64,000 nt of DNA from Glycomyces paridis (GCF_004912155.1 NZ_STGX01000016.1:1-64000); one strand, 5' to 3'; positions 32,680-41,420 are shown, numbered from the stretch's first letter. A program made the numbers and translations. The notes: a model not told the origin generated them from the sequence alone.

Positions 32680-34580
32680 AGGTGGCCTCCGTCGTCGTCG
32701 AGTTCGATGAGCTTGCGCAGCTGGGAGTCGTCGAGTTCGCCCAGCCAGTCCTCGCCCGAGCCCACGACGGCGTCGGCGATGGCGCGCTTGCGGGCCAGCA
32801 GTTCGTCGACGCGCTCTTCGAGGCTGCCGGCGGTGACGAGCTTGTGGACGTGCACGGTGCGCGTCTGGCCGATGCGGTGGGCCCGGTCGGTCGCCTGGTC
32901 CTCCACGGCCGGGTTCCACCAGCGGTCGTAGTGGACGACGTGGGAGGCGCCGGTGAGGTTGAGGCCGGTGCCGCCCGCGCGCAGGGAGACCAGCAGGATC
33001 GCGGGGCCCTCGACGGTCTGGAACTCGTCCACGAGCCGGTCGCGGGCGGGCTGGTCGAGGCCGCCGTGCAGGAACGGCGCGGCCACGCCGAGCTCGTCGT
33101 GGAGGTGGCGCGAGAGCAGCTCGCCCATCTGCCGGTACTGGGTGAAGATGAGGGCCTTGGCGCCCTCGTCGACGACCTCGGTGAGCATCTCGGTGACGCG
33201 GTCGAGCTTGCCGGAGCGCTCGGCCAGTCCCCCGCCGCCCTCGCCGACGTACTGGGCGGGGTGGTTGCAGATCTGCTTGAGGCGCGTCAGGAGCTTGAGG
33301 ACGCGGCCGCGGCGGGTGATGCCGTCGCCCAGGCCCTCGTCGAAGGCCTCGCGGATCGCCTCCTTGTAGAGGCCGGCCTGCTCGTCGGTCATGGTGCAGG
33401 CCACGACCGCCTCGATCTTCGGGGGCAGGTCGGCGGCGACGTCCTCTTTCATGCGGCGCAGCACGACCGGGTCGATGCGGGCGCGCAGGACCGCGGCCGA
33501 GACCGGGTCGCGCCCGATCTCGATCGGGTCGGCGAAGCGGCGCTTGAAGTCGGCCTGGCCGCCCAGGAGCCCGGGGTTGACGAACTCGGAGATCGACCAC
33601 AGCTCGGCGAGGTGGTTCTCCACGGGCGTGCCGGTGAGGGCGACGCGGACGCGGCCGGTGAGGTCGCGGACGGCCCCGGCGGTGCGCGAGCGGTGGTTCT
33701 TGATCGCCTGCGCCTCGTCGATGACGATGGTGTCGAAGGCGATCGAGCGCAGGAGCTTGAGGTCGCGCAGCGCGATCGAGTAGGAGGTGACGACCACGTC
33801 CGTCTCGGTCAGCGGGTCCGCGACCCGGCTCCGGGAGGGCCCGTGGTGCAGGTGCACCGTCAGCTGCGGCGCGAAGCGGGCGATCTCGCGCTGCCAGTTG
33901 CCGACCAGCGAGGTCGGGCAGACCACCAGGTGCGGGCCGTTGCCCGCGCGGCGCACCAGCAGGCCGATCGACTGGAGGGTCTTGCCCAGACCCATGTCGT
34001 CGGCGAGGATGACGCCCGCGCCGCCCTCGGCGGCCGCTTCGAGCCAGGCGATGCCGTGGGCCTGGTACTTGCGCAGGTCGGCGTTGACGCGGACCTCGCC
34101 GGGGTCGGAGTGCTGGGCGGTGATGAGCCGCAGGTTGAGCCCCGAGTCCGAGCGCAGCAGCTCGGTGAAGGACTCCACGAAGGCGCCGACGAGCGCCTTC
34201 GCGGTCCACACGTGGCCCTCGGAGTGCGGCACCGAGTGGCCCTCGGCGGGCAGCTCGGCGGCGATGCGGTCGAGGTCGTCGAACTTGTCGTCGTCCACGG
34301 CGTTCGCGATGCGCGCCCAGACCACCACCGACTCGGTGACGTCCGGCCGCGAGGCGATGCGGGTGAGCGCGGGCAGGACCGGCCGCACCGGCATCGAGAC
34401 GCCCTCGACGTAGCGCAGGTCGCGGTCGACGTAGAGCTCGGCCTCCACCGGGTCGCCCGGGGGCAGGCCCAGCTCGGCGACCGCCGCGCGCGGATTCGCG
34501 CCGCCGTAGAACAGCAGCCGCCCGTCCGCCGGCGAGGCGTGGTCGGGCAGGAAGGTGGCGTGCAGTTCGCTGGGTGGCAA
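32676..34580 (-). CDS. SNF2-family DEAD/DEAH helicase, compact form
   Basis: A 634-residue Swi2/Snf2 ATPase. Motif I is ADDMGLGKT, Ia CPTSLVGNW, II DEAQAIKN, III LTGTPVEN, V SLRAGGTGLNL and VI DRAHRIGQTR. Actinobacterial relatives paired with SWIM proteins usually have about 900-1000 residues; here the N-terminal region before motif I is only about 190 residues. The start is a TTG with AGGAG 5 nt upstream (34590-34586), and no better start exists. The upstream 420 bp hold no recognisable missing domain. It probably works with the SWIM protein translated from the GTGA overlap. Confidence 0.92.
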   Translation of the reverse strand: MPPSELHATFLPDHASPADGRLLFYGGANPRAAVAELGLPPGDPVEAELYVDRDLRYVEGVSMPVRPVLPALTRIASRPDVTESVVVWARIANAVDDDKFDDLDRIAAELPAEGHSVPHSEGHVWTAKALVGAFVESFTELLRSDSGLNLRLITAQHSDPGEVRVNADLRKYQAHGIAWLEAAAEGGAGVILADDMGLGKTLQSIGLLVRRAGNGPHLVVCPTSLVGNWQREIARFAPQLTVHLHHGPSRSRVADPLTETDVVVTSYSIALRDLKLLRSIAFDTIVIDEAQAIKNHRSRTAGAVRDLTGRVRVALTGTPVENHLAELWSISEFVNPGLLGGQADFKRRFADPIEIGRDPVSAAVLRARIDPVVLRRMKEDVAADLPPKIEAVVACTMTDEQAGLYKEAIREAFDEGLGDGITRRGRVLKLLTRLKQICNHPAQYVGEGGGGLAERSGKLDRVTEMLTEVVDEGAKALIFTQYRQMGELLSRHLHDELGVAAPFLHGGLDQPARDRLVDEFQTVEGPAILLVSLRAGGTGLNLTGASHVVHYDRWWNPAVEDQATDRAHRIGQTRTVHVHKLVTAGSLEERVDELLARKRAIADAVVGSGEDWLGELDDSQLRKLIELDDDGGHL

Positions 34581-34590
34581 CGAGGCTCCT

Positions 34591-35010
34591 ACTGGTCAAC
34601 GGCAGACGTGCCATTTTGCCACAAGCGCGGGCCCGAACCCAAACGCGCGGGCGGCGGCGAACCGTTGCGAAGCGGCTGAAAAGGCACCGGGGGCGGTGGG
34701 GGCGCGAGGGCTTCGTCACGGAAACGGGGCGGGCTCGACCGGTGCCGTCCCCCGGCCGCGCCACGCGGCCGGGCGGCCCCGGGCGGGCCCGCCCCGTCAA
34801 CCCCAGAGCAAAGTCCAGGCGGAGGCGTCCCGTCCGGCGTCCGCCGGAGGGCGGCGCGGTCCGGGCCGCGGGGCGGCCGCGGCGCCGCGCGGCTCCGCAT
34901 CGAGGTCGACTCGACATCCGTCCACACGGAAGGATGTTCGAACGTGTCGACTTTATCGGTAATCTTCGCACAGTGTCAATCCCCGAACCGACATCGGCGC
35001 ACAGCGGGGG
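34591..35010. other. Intergenic region, no gene seen
   Basis: A 420-bp gap between the SNF2 start and the end of the next minus-strand gene. It holds a perfect 10-bp hairpin (34751-34773) and an imperfect inverted repeat with arms ACATCC (34914-34919) and GGATGT (34932-34937). An AT-rich patch near 34950-34980 could be a terminator or promoter. Open frames here are Arg/Pro-rich and look non-coding. Confidence 0.5.
34751..34773. terminator. GC hairpin in the SNF2 upstream gap
   Basis: Perfect 10-bp stem CCCGGCCGCG/CGCGGCCGGG with a CCA loop. Direction and role are uncertain; it lies 171 bp before the SNF2 start and 238 bp after the next gene's stop. Confidence 0.4.
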
Positions 35011-35409
35011 TCAGGTCGCGGGGCAGCGCAGCGCGAGGTCGAAGGCGGCGGGGTCGCGGAAGTCCGACATGGCCTCGTCCAGCGACTCCGGCTCGGCCGC
35101 GACGATCGCCTGCGCCTGCTCGCCGTAGCCGGCGACCAGGGCCTTGAGCTCGCCGTCGGCGATCTCGGCGCCGAGGGCGTCGATGCGGTCGAGGGCGGCG
35201 TCGATCGTGGCCGCGTCGGCGCCCGCTGCGACCTCCAGGGCCTCGCGGGCGCGCCCGCAGTCGGCCGCGTACCGCTCGTCGTCGCGCTCGGGCCCGAGGT
35301 CGCCGGGGTCGGCCGGGTCGACGCCGCCGAGGCACTCGGTGAGCATCCACAGCACCACGAGGACGCCGATGGTCCAGGCGAAGATCTTGAGGAGACGGAA
35401 GTCGGTCAC
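35011..35409 (-). CDS. Small membrane-anchored protein, unknown function
   Basis: A 132-residue protein with one N-terminal membrane helix (FAWTIGVLVVLWML) followed by an outside acidic, helical domain (DDERYAADCGRAREALEVAAGADAATIDAALDRIDALG) and two cysteines that could pair (Cys in AADCGR and in ALRCPAT). It is not a clear lipoprotein: TEC is not preceded by a lipobox. The GTG at 35409 has GGAGG upstream. It is divergent from the KDG kinase gene (156 bp). No family recognised. Confidence 0.7.
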   Translation of the reverse strand: MTDFRLLKIFAWTIGVLVVLWMLTECLGGVDPADPGDLGPERDDERYAADCGRAREALEVAAGADAATIDAALDRIDALGAEIADGELKALVAGYGEQAQAIVAAEPESLDEAMSDFRDPAAFDLALRCPAT

Positions 35410-35470
35410 GGACGCCTCCAGGAGTCGGAGCCTGAGGGTCAATGCTACGCGAGACGAGCGGCGCACCGGC

Positions 35471-35500
35471 TTTGTGAATACGCTTGCCAACCGGTAGGCT
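35471..35500 (+). promoter_or_regulatory. Candidate promoter of the KDG kinase operon
   Basis: TTTGTG (35471-35476), an 18-bp spacer and TAGGCT (35495-35500). The TTTGTnAAT start matches the two ROK-type sites at 41466 and 42847, though the rest does not align well. Confidence 0.35.
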
Positions 35501-35565
35501 GGGGCCCGTCCCACCCCCCGCCCGCGGCGCCCGGTGAACCGCGGCAGCCGTAGATCAGGAGCCCC

Positions 35566-36480
35566 ATGGACGTGCTGTGCCTGGGCGAGTCGATGATCGT
35601 CCTCGCCCCCGCCTCCGCCGGCCCCCTGCGCACCGCCGTGGACTTCCACGCCGGCACCGCCGGAGCCGAGTCCAACGTGGCGATCGCCCTGGCCCGCCTC
35701 GGCGCCCGCGCCGCCTGGACCGGCCGACTCGGCGACGACCCCTTCGGCCACCGCATCCGCGACCACCTCGCCGAATCCGGCGTGGACGTCTCCGGCGCCG
35801 CGATCGCACCGGGCGCGCCCACCGGCGTCTACTTCAAGGACCCCGGCCCCCAGGGCACCACCGTCCACTACTACCGGCGCGGCTCCGCCGCCTCCACCAT
35901 GGGCCCCGGCCACCTCGCCGACGCCCCCGCGCCCCGCATCCTCCACCTCTCGGGCATCACCCCGGCGCTGTCGGCCTCGTGCGCGGCGCTCGTGGAGGAA
36001 CTCGTCGTCGGCCGCGCCCTGGCGCCCGCGCAGGTGAGCTTCGACGTCAACTACCGGCCCGCCCTGTGGCCGGTCGCCGAGGCCGGACCGGTGCTCGCGC
36101 GCCTGGCCGACGCCGCCGACATCGCCTTCGTCGGCCTCGACGAGGCGCAGACCCTGTGGGGCGTCGAGACCCCCGAGGACGTGCGCAAGCTCCTGCCGAA
36201 CACGGGAATGCTCCTGGTCAAGGACGGCGGCAACGGCGTCACCGCCTTCGAGGGCGAGACCGCGAACTTCGCCCCGGCCCCGCCGGTCGACGTGGTCGAA
36301 CCGGTCGGCGCCGGCGACGCCTTCGCGGCCGGATTCCTCTACGGCCGCTTGCAGGGCGCCACCGTGCACGCCGCCCTGCGCCTGGGCCACCGGCTCGCCG
36401 CCGGGGCCCTCCAGACCGTCGGGGACCTCGCGCCCCCGCCGCCGCCCGAAACCGTCCGAGCCCTCCTGGAGGACCAGTGA
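35566..36480 (+). CDS. kdgK: 2-keto-3-deoxygluconate kinase (PfkB family)
   Basis: A 304-residue PfkB sugar kinase. Conserved stretches include CLGESMIVLAP, HAGTAGAESNVAIALARLG, YFKDPGPQGTTVHYYRRGSAAS (typical of KDG kinases) and VEPVGAGDAFAAGF with catalytic Asp251. It phosphorylates 2-keto-3-deoxygluconate to KDPG in hexuronate or gluconate breakdown. The next gene, a KDPG aldolase, overlaps it by 4 bp (GTGA), which strongly supports the substrate call over ribokinase or fructokinase. No uronate isomerase or dehydratase is seen in the window. Confidence 0.88.
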   Translation: MDVLCLGESMIVLAPASAGPLRTAVDFHAGTAGAESNVAIALARLGARAAWTGRLGDDPFGHRIRDHLAESGVDVSGAAIAPGAPTGVYFKDPGPQGTTVHYYRRGSAASTMGPGHLADAPAPRILHLSGITPALSASCAALVEELVVGRALAPAQVSFDVNYRPALWPVAEAGPVLARLADAADIAFVGLDEAQTLWGVETPEDVRKLLPNTGMLLVKDGGNGVTAFEGETANFAPAPPVDVVEPVGAGDAFAAGFLYGRLQGATVHAALRLGHRLAAGALQTVGDLAPPPPPETVRALLEDQ

Positions 36481-37076
36481 CCCTAGACCAAGGCGCCTAC
36501 TTCGACCGCCTCTTCGCCGGCCAGCGCGTCATGGCGATCTGGCGGGGCCTGCCCGCCGACGAGACCGTGGCGCTCTCCGAGCAGGTGTGGGACGCCGCGA
36601 TCGACCTCGTGGAGGTGCCGATCGGGCGGCCGGGCCAGGAGGCGTCCCTCGCCGCCGCCGTCACCGCGGCCGCGAAGCGCGGCCACGAGGTCGGCGCGGG
36701 CACGGTCGTGTCGGTCGCGCACGTCGAGCGGGCCGCCGCCGCGGGCGCCGCGTACACCATCGCGCCGGGCCTGAACCCGGCCGTCGTGGAGGCCTCGCAC
36801 GAGGCCGGTCTGCCGCACCTGCCGGGCGTGGCGACCGCCAGCGAGGTCGCGCTCGCGCTCGACCTGGGCTGCCGGTGGGTGAAGGTCTTCCCGGCCTCGT
36901 CGCTGGGGAAGGACTGGTTCAAGGCGATGGCCGGGCCGTTCCCGGACGTGCGGTTCGTCGCCACCGGCGGGGTCGGTCCCGACGAGGTCGACGCCTATCT
37001 GGCGGCGGGCGCCTCGGTGATCGGCATGGGTTCGGCGCTGGCCGACCCGGCGAACCTGGAGAAGCTGCTCAAGTAG
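36477..37076 (+). CDS. eda: 2-keto-3-deoxy-6-phosphogluconate aldolase
   Basis: A 199-residue class I aldolase of the KDPG/KHG type. The Schiff-base lysine is Lys136 in CRWVKVFPASS; the general-base glutamate is Glu46 in LVEVPIGR; GAGTV and ATGGVGPDEV form the phosphate-binding loops. It cleaves KDPG to pyruvate and glyceraldehyde-3-phosphate. GTG start coupled to the kinase. The operon is closed by a very long perfect hairpin. Together the two genes complete the lower Entner-Doudoroff or uronate branch. Confidence 0.92.
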   Translation: MTLDQGAYFDRLFAGQRVMAIWRGLPADETVALSEQVWDAAIDLVEVPIGRPGQEASLAAAVTAAAKRGHEVGAGTVVSVAHVERAAAAGAAYTIAPGLNPAVVEASHEAGLPHLPGVATASEVALALDLGCRWVKVFPASSLGKDWFKAMAGPFPDVRFVATGGVGPDEVDAYLAAGASVIGMGSALADPANLEKLLK

Positions 37077-37078
37077 TC

Positions 37079-37126
37079 GACACGGCGAAGGCGCGGCGTG
37101 ATCGCACGCCGCGCCTTCGCCGTGTC
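37079..37126. terminator. Long bidirectional hairpin between aldolase and PRTase genes
   Basis: Perfect 22-bp stem (37079-37100 with 37105-37126) and 4-nt loop between converging stop codons. It is the longest perfect stem found in the window. No T tract. Confidence 0.8.
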
Positions 37127-37642
37127 TCAGAGCTTGCCGAGGAGGGAGACGACGGGGTAGCCGTCGAGGCGGTCGCGGCCGGAGAGGGCGGCGATCTCCA
37201 GGAGGGCGGCGCAGGCGGCGACGGTGCCGCCGAGGCCTTCGACGAGGCGGACGCCGGCGGCCATGGACTCGCCGGTGGCGATGACGTCGTCGACGAGGAG
37301 GACTCGGTCGCCGGGGCGGACGGCGTCGGCGTGGAGTTCGACGCGGACTTCGGCGTACTCGCCGCGGTAGGTCTCGACGGCGGCGGGGCGCGGGAGCTTG
37401 CCGGCCTTGCGGATCGGCAGGAGTGGGGTGCCGGTGCGGTCGGCGAGGGGCGCGGCCCACAGGAAGCCGCGGGCGTCGAAGGCGGCGATGGCGTCGTAGG
37501 GGTGCGCCGAGCAGGCCTCCTGGAGGCGGTCGACGGATTCGCGGAACGCCTCGGGGGCGGCCAGGAGGGGCGTGATGTCGCGGAAGCCGACCCCCGGTTC
37601 GGGGAAGTCGGGCACGACGGGCACGTATTCGGTCAGGTCCAC
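37127..37642 (-). CDS. apt: Adenine phosphoribosyltransferase-like protein
   Basis: A 171-residue type I PRTase of normal Apt length. PDFPEPGVGFRDITPLL and FDARGFLWAAPLA are Apt hallmarks, and the PRPP loop is VLLVDDVIATGES (about 115-127). It would convert adenine and PRPP to AMP. GTG 37642 gives the expected N-terminus, VDLTEYVPVVPDFP; the frame upstream is Arg/Pro-rich and non-conserved. The gene stands alone rather than next to relA/secF as in many actinomycetes, so it could be a paralogue. Confidence 0.85.
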   Translation of the reverse strand: MDLTEYVPVVPDFPEPGVGFRDITPLLAAPEAFRESVDRLQEACSAHPYDAIAAFDARGFLWAAPLADRTGTPLLPIRKAGKLPRPAAVETYRGEYAEVRVELHADAVRPGDRVLLVDDVIATGESMAAGVRLVEGLGGTVAACAALLEIAALSGRDRLDGYPVVSLLGKL

Positions 37643-37702
37643 AGCGGCAACCCTAGCCGGTGGGCGGGGCCGGGACCGGGGACTGCGGCGGGTGACACGG
37701 CG

Positions 37703-37733
37703 GGCGCCCCCGGCCGTTGCAGCCGGGGGCGCC
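37703..37733 (-). terminator. Hairpin after the small DUF4234-like gene
   Basis: Perfect 12-bp stem (37703-37714 with 37722-37733) and 7-nt loop, 8 bp after the stop codon at 37742. No T tract. Confidence 0.6.
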
Positions 37734-37741
37734 ACCGGTCG

Positions 37742-37972
37742 CTACGCGGGGACGCCCTGGCGGGCCTGGACGGCGTTGACGACGAGGTTCTGCTGGGCCT
37801 GGAGGTAGCACAGGTTGGTGCCGGCGACGAAGCACAGGAGGGTGGCGATGCCGGTGCTGAAGGTCGGGGTCAGGCCCGCGGCCTGTTGCTCGGCGCGGAT
37901 CGAGGCGCAGAGCTTGAACCAGTTGATGATGGGCACGATGTAGAGGGTGATGAAGCCGAAGAGGATCCACAC
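37742..37972 (-). CDS. Small membrane protein, DUF4234-like, start codon problem
   Basis: With the first legal start (GTG 37972) this is 76 residues: a membrane helix WILFGFITLYIVPIINWF, an amphipathic RAEQQAAGLTPTF segment, a second helix and a Gln/Asn-rich tail, resembling DUF4234 proteins. Yet coding-like sequence continues upstream (LAAQIKGVNPNNPKNVSGASLV). A clean AAGGAG (38049-38054) stands 7 nt before an in-frame AAG at 38041-38039, exactly where an ATG would be expected. One base change, ATG to AAG, or a sequencing error would explain this. If the original start were used, the protein would have 99 residues. Confidence 0.65.
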   Translation of the reverse strand: MWILFGFITLYIVPIINWFKLCASIRAEQQAAGLTPTFSTGIATLLCFVAGTNLCYLQAQQNLVVNAVQARQGVPA

Positions 37973-38189
37973 GACGAGGCTGGCGCCGCTGACGTTCTTC
38001 GGGTTGTTGGGGTTGACGCCCTTGATCTGGGCGGCGAGCTTGGGTGGACTCCTTGTGAAAGGGGAACGGGGCTGGGCGCAGCGGGCGGCCGCGGGAGGTG
38101 TCCCGCGGCCGCCTTGGGCTCGCTGGCCTATGTGGCGCTCACGTTAGCATCCTCGAACGTCGTGTTTGGAGGACGGCTCGCGTTTCTGA

Positions 38190-39065
38190 TCAGCCCTTCA
38201 GCCCGGTCTGGGCGACGCCTTGCACGAGGAACCGCTGGAGGAACAGGAAGACGAACACGAGCGGGAAGATCGCCACGAGTGCGGCCAGGAACAGCTGCGA
38301 GAGGCTGACGGTCTGCGCGGTGAGGAACGTCGACAGTGCGACCTGGACGGTCCAGGAGTCGGGCGAGCGGCCGATGACCAGGGGCCACAGGAACGAGTTC
38401 CAGGCGCCCACGAAGGTGATCACGGCGATCGCGGCGAGGAAGTTCCCGGAGTTGGGGATCACGATGCGCCAGAAGGAGCCCCAGTAGCCGAGGCCGTCGA
38501 CGCGGGCGGCCTCCTCCAGTTCCCTGGGGAAGCCGAGGAAGTACTGGCGGCACAGGAACGCCACGAAGCCGTTGAAGAGCGTCGGGATGATCAGGCCGCG
38601 GAAGTCGGAGATCCATCCGAGGCTGGAGACCATGACGAAGCTGGGCACGAAGGTGACGGCGCTGGGGATCATGAGGGTCGCCAGCACCGCGTAGAACACC
38701 TTGTCGGCGTGGCGGTAGGGGATGCGGGCGAGCCCGTATCCGGCGGTGGTGCACAGCAGGAGGGTGCCCGCGGTGCTGGCGACGGCGACGACGGCCGAGT
38801 TCACCAGGCTCCGGGCCATGGGGACCGCGGGGTCGGCGAAGAGGTTCGGGAGGTTCTCCCAGCTCGGCGCGGAGGGGAACCACATCCAGCCGGGCGCGGT
38901 GATCTCGGCGTCGGTCGCGAAGGCGTTGCGGACGATGAGGTAGAAGGGGACGAGGAAGAGGACGGCCAGGACCGACAGGATGACGAGGTTCGCCGCGCGG
39001 GCGCCCTTGGAGCCGAGGCCGGGCTCGTACCCGGGTCTGGTCTTCGCGGTCGTCATGGCGCTCAC
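38190..39065 (-). CDS. Sugar ABC permease, MalG type (second importer)
   Basis: A 291-residue CUT1 permease with six helices and EAA loop ELEEAARVDGLGYWGSFWRIVIPNSG. The GTG at 39065 overlaps the stop of the MalF-type gene (GTGA) and has GGAAGGG upstream; an ATG 9 bp later is also possible. Last gene of the three-gene importer operon. Like the first importer it has no cognate ATPase gene nearby. Confidence 0.94.
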   Translation of the reverse strand: MSAMTTAKTRPGYEPGLGSKGARAANLVILSVLAVLFLVPFYLIVRNAFATDAEITAPGWMWFPSAPSWENLPNLFADPAVPMARSLVNSAVVAVASTAGTLLLCTTAGYGLARIPYRHADKVFYAVLATLMIPSAVTFVPSFVMVSSLGWISDFRGLIIPTLFNGFVAFLCRQYFLGFPRELEEAARVDGLGYWGSFWRIVIPNSGNFLAAIAVITFVGAWNSFLWPLVIGRSPDSWTVQVALSTFLTAQTVSLSQLFLAALVAIFPLVFVFLFLQRFLVQGVAQTGLKG

Positions 39066-40033
39066 CGCCCTTCCTTGTTGCCGAACCCGAGGAGCCTGCC
39101 CTGCAGGAGGGTCACGATCGCGATGATGAGCGCCAGGATGAGGGCCCCGGCGGAGCCGCGGCCGAGGTCCTGCTGGGTGCCCAGCGCGGTGTAGTAGAGG
39201 TAGACGAGCGGGGGCCGGGCGTAGGCCTGGTTGCCGATGAGGTTCACGAACTCGTCGAAGGCCTGGTAGGCGGCGATGAGGATGAGCATGACGACGGCGA
39301 CGGACGTGGCCCTCAGCTGCGGCAGCGTGATGTGCCAGAAGGTCTGGCGGCCGGGCTTGGCGCCGTCGACGTAGGCGGCCTCGTAGAGGTGGGCGGGGAT
39401 CTGCTGGAGCGCGGCGATGAACAGGATCATGTAGAAGCCGCACTGGATCCACAGGCGCAGACTGACGATGACCAGCCAGTACCAGGGCGGGTCGGGGTTG
39501 AACAGCCATGCGACGTCGTCGACGCCGAACAGGTCGAGGACGGCGTTCGCCAGGCCGTAGCGCACGCCGTTGAAGATCGACATTTTCCACACCAGCGAGG
39601 CGACCACGTAGGAGCAGGCGAAGGGCAGGAAGAACACCGAGCGGAAGAACGCGCGCGCGAACCGCACCCGGTCGAGCAGGAGCGCCAGGCCCAGCGAGCA
39701 GGCGAAGGTGAGGGGGACGATGAACGCGGCGAAGACCGAGAAGGTGACGAGGCTGTCGAGGAAGGCCTGGTCCTGGAGCATCCGCGTGTAGTTGCCGAAG
39801 CCGACGAAGTCCTCCGACAGCGGCGTGACGGTGTTGGTCGCGTCGAAGAACGAGAGGTAGGCGCTCCAGGCCACCGGGACGACGGTGAAGACCGCGAGCC
39901 CGGCGAGGAAGGGGCCGGTGAAGGCCCAGAAGGCGAGGGCGGTGCGCCGGCGGCCCGAGCGGCGGGACCGGGGACGCTGGTCCCCGGTGCCCGCCCTGTC
40001 GGTGTCCGCGGCGGCTGCCGGTGAGACTGCCAC
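39062..40033 (-). CDS. Sugar ABC permease, MalF type (second importer)
   Basis: A 323-residue CUT1 permease: an Arg-rich cytoplasmic start, six helices, and EAA loop LYEAAYVDGAKPGRQTFWHITLPQLR. It starts at GTG 40033, 10 bp after the binding-protein stop, and is coupled to the MalG-type gene by a GTGA overlap. It is only distantly similar to the permease at 21325, so the two importers are not recent duplicates. Confidence 0.95.
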   Translation of the reverse strand: MAVSPAAAADTDRAGTGDQRPRSRRSGRRRTALAFWAFTGPFLAGLAVFTVVPVAWSAYLSFFDATNTVTPLSEDFVGFGNYTRMLQDQAFLDSLVTFSVFAAFIVPLTFACSLGLALLLDRVRFARAFFRSVFFLPFACSYVVASLVWKMSIFNGVRYGLANAVLDLFGVDDVAWLFNPDPPWYWLVIVSLRLWIQCGFYMILFIAALQQIPAHLYEAAYVDGAKPGRQTFWHITLPQLRATSVAVVMLILIAAYQAFDEFVNLIGNQAYARPPLVYLYYTALGTQQDLGRGSAGALILALIIAIVTLLQGRLLGFGNKEGR

Positions 40034-40043
40034 GGTGGACCGC

Positions 40044-41342
40044 CTAGCCGAAGATGGCGTCGAGCTCGGTCTGGATGGTCGCCGCGGCGGTGTCGAACTC
40101 CGCCGACGGGTCGTTGCCCTCCAGGACGATGTTGGTCATCATGTCGTCCACGGCGAGCTCCATGGTGGGCGTCCAGTTGGGGTTCTCGGCCCAGCCGAAC
40201 TCCTCGGAGATGCGCACGGCCTCGGCGGCGGGGCCCTCGGCGAGCTGGTCGGCCTCGCCGCGCATGGACAGGCGCGGGGGGATGTGGAAGCCGTAGGAGA
40301 GGTTCCAGTCGAGGATGAACTCCTCGTGGTCGACCCACAGCCACTTGACGAAGGCCTTGGCCTCGTCCACCTTGGCGGACTTGGCGTTGACGAACGTGTC
40401 CCAGCCGCCGTTGAAGACCGTGGGCGTCCCGGTGCCGAAGGCCGGGAAGGGGATCACGGCGATGTCGTCGCCGTGGGCCTCGATGATCTGCGGCAGGGCC
40501 CACAGGCCGCACCACTGGATCGCGCACAGCTCCTGGATGATCGAGGACGGGTCCCAGGCCTCGGTGGGCGCTCCGATGAGGAGCGAGGAGGAGTCGTGGA
40601 GCGCCTTGACCTGGAGGGCCCCGGCGATGACGGTGTCCTTGTCGAAGCCGATCTGATTGTCCTCGGTGAGGAGGGTCTGCCCGGCGGAGAAGACGATGGG
40701 CTGGAAGAGCTTGGTGGCCGAGTCGTCGTTGCCGAGGAACAGGCCCTTGACGTCGTCGGTGGTCAGGTCCGCGGCGGCGGCCATGAGCTCCTCGAAGGTG
40801 GTCGGCGGGGTGACGCCCGCGCCGTCGAGGAGGGAGGGGCGGTAGTAGAGGAACTGCGGGTCGTCGATCATGCGGACGCCGTAGACCTTGCCGTCGATCG
40901 TGTTGCGCGCCAGGTCGTCGGGCGTGTAGTCGTCGAGGACGTCGGCGAGGATGTCGTCGAGGGGGACGACCTGGCCGCTCTCGACCATCGCGCGGTTGAG
41001 GTGGCCTTCGAAGACGTCGGGGTAGTCGCCCTCCTTCTCGGCGAGCAGGCCCGAGGAGAGGGCGGTGTCGTAGTCGCCGGGGATCCAGTTGATGGTGACG
41101 GTGGCGTCCTCGTAGGCCGCGGCGTACTTCTCGGCGGCCTGCTGGGTGCCCTGCTCGCCGTACTGGTGGTACCACTGGGAGAGCTGGACGCCGTCGCCGG
41201 AGCCGCGGCCGGTGTTGGAGCCGCAGGCCCCGAGGACGCCGGCGCCCGCGGCGAGGCCGCCGAGCGCGAGCATCCGGCGGCGGTTGAGCGCCGGACCGGC
41301 GAGCGCTTGCTTGAAGGGGTGGTCGTTGCGGAAGGCAACCAT
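40044..41342 (-). CDS. Sugar ABC solute-binding lipoprotein with Tat-type signal
   Basis: A 432-residue CUT1 binding protein. The signal NRRRMLALGGLAAGAGVLGAC joins a twin-arginine motif to a lipobox (Cys at about 40), so Tat export followed by lipidation is likely. Typical family blocks follow (VQLSQWYHQYGEQGTQQAAEKYAAAYED, YPDVFEGHLNRAM, FVNAKSAKVDEAKAFVKWLW). The ATG at 41342 has GAGGAG upstream. It is the first gene of the importer operon, with a promoter and ROK-type site about 100-150 bp upstream. The sugar is not evident. Confidence 0.95.
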   Translation of the reverse strand: MVAFRNDHPFKQALAGPALNRRRMLALGGLAAGAGVLGACGSNTGRGSGDGVQLSQWYHQYGEQGTQQAAEKYAAAYEDATVTINWIPGDYDTALSSGLLAEKEGDYPDVFEGHLNRAMVESGQVVPLDDILADVLDDYTPDDLARNTIDGKVYGVRMIDDPQFLYYRPSLLDGAGVTPPTTFEELMAAAADLTTDDVKGLFLGNDDSATKLFQPIVFSAGQTLLTEDNQIGFDKDTVIAGALQVKALHDSSSLLIGAPTEAWDPSSIIQELCAIQWCGLWALPQIIEAHGDDIAVIPFPAFGTGTPTVFNGGWDTFVNAKSAKVDEAKAFVKWLWVDHEEFILDWNLSYGFHIPPRLSMRGEADQLAEGPAAEAVRISEEFGWAENPNWTPTMELAVDDMMTNIVLEGNDPSAEFDTAAATIQTELDAIFG

Positions 41343-41420
41343 GCTCAGCTCCTCGCTGCATTGAGAGGTGTGACGTGCTCCCGCGTGGCGCCGAGTCAAG
41401 GGCGGAGCCGCATCGGGGAT

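Noticed and set aside
34591-35010. Extra gene in the SNF2 upstream gap
   Set aside because: Open frames there are Arg/Pro-rich without ribosome sites or recognisable motifs.
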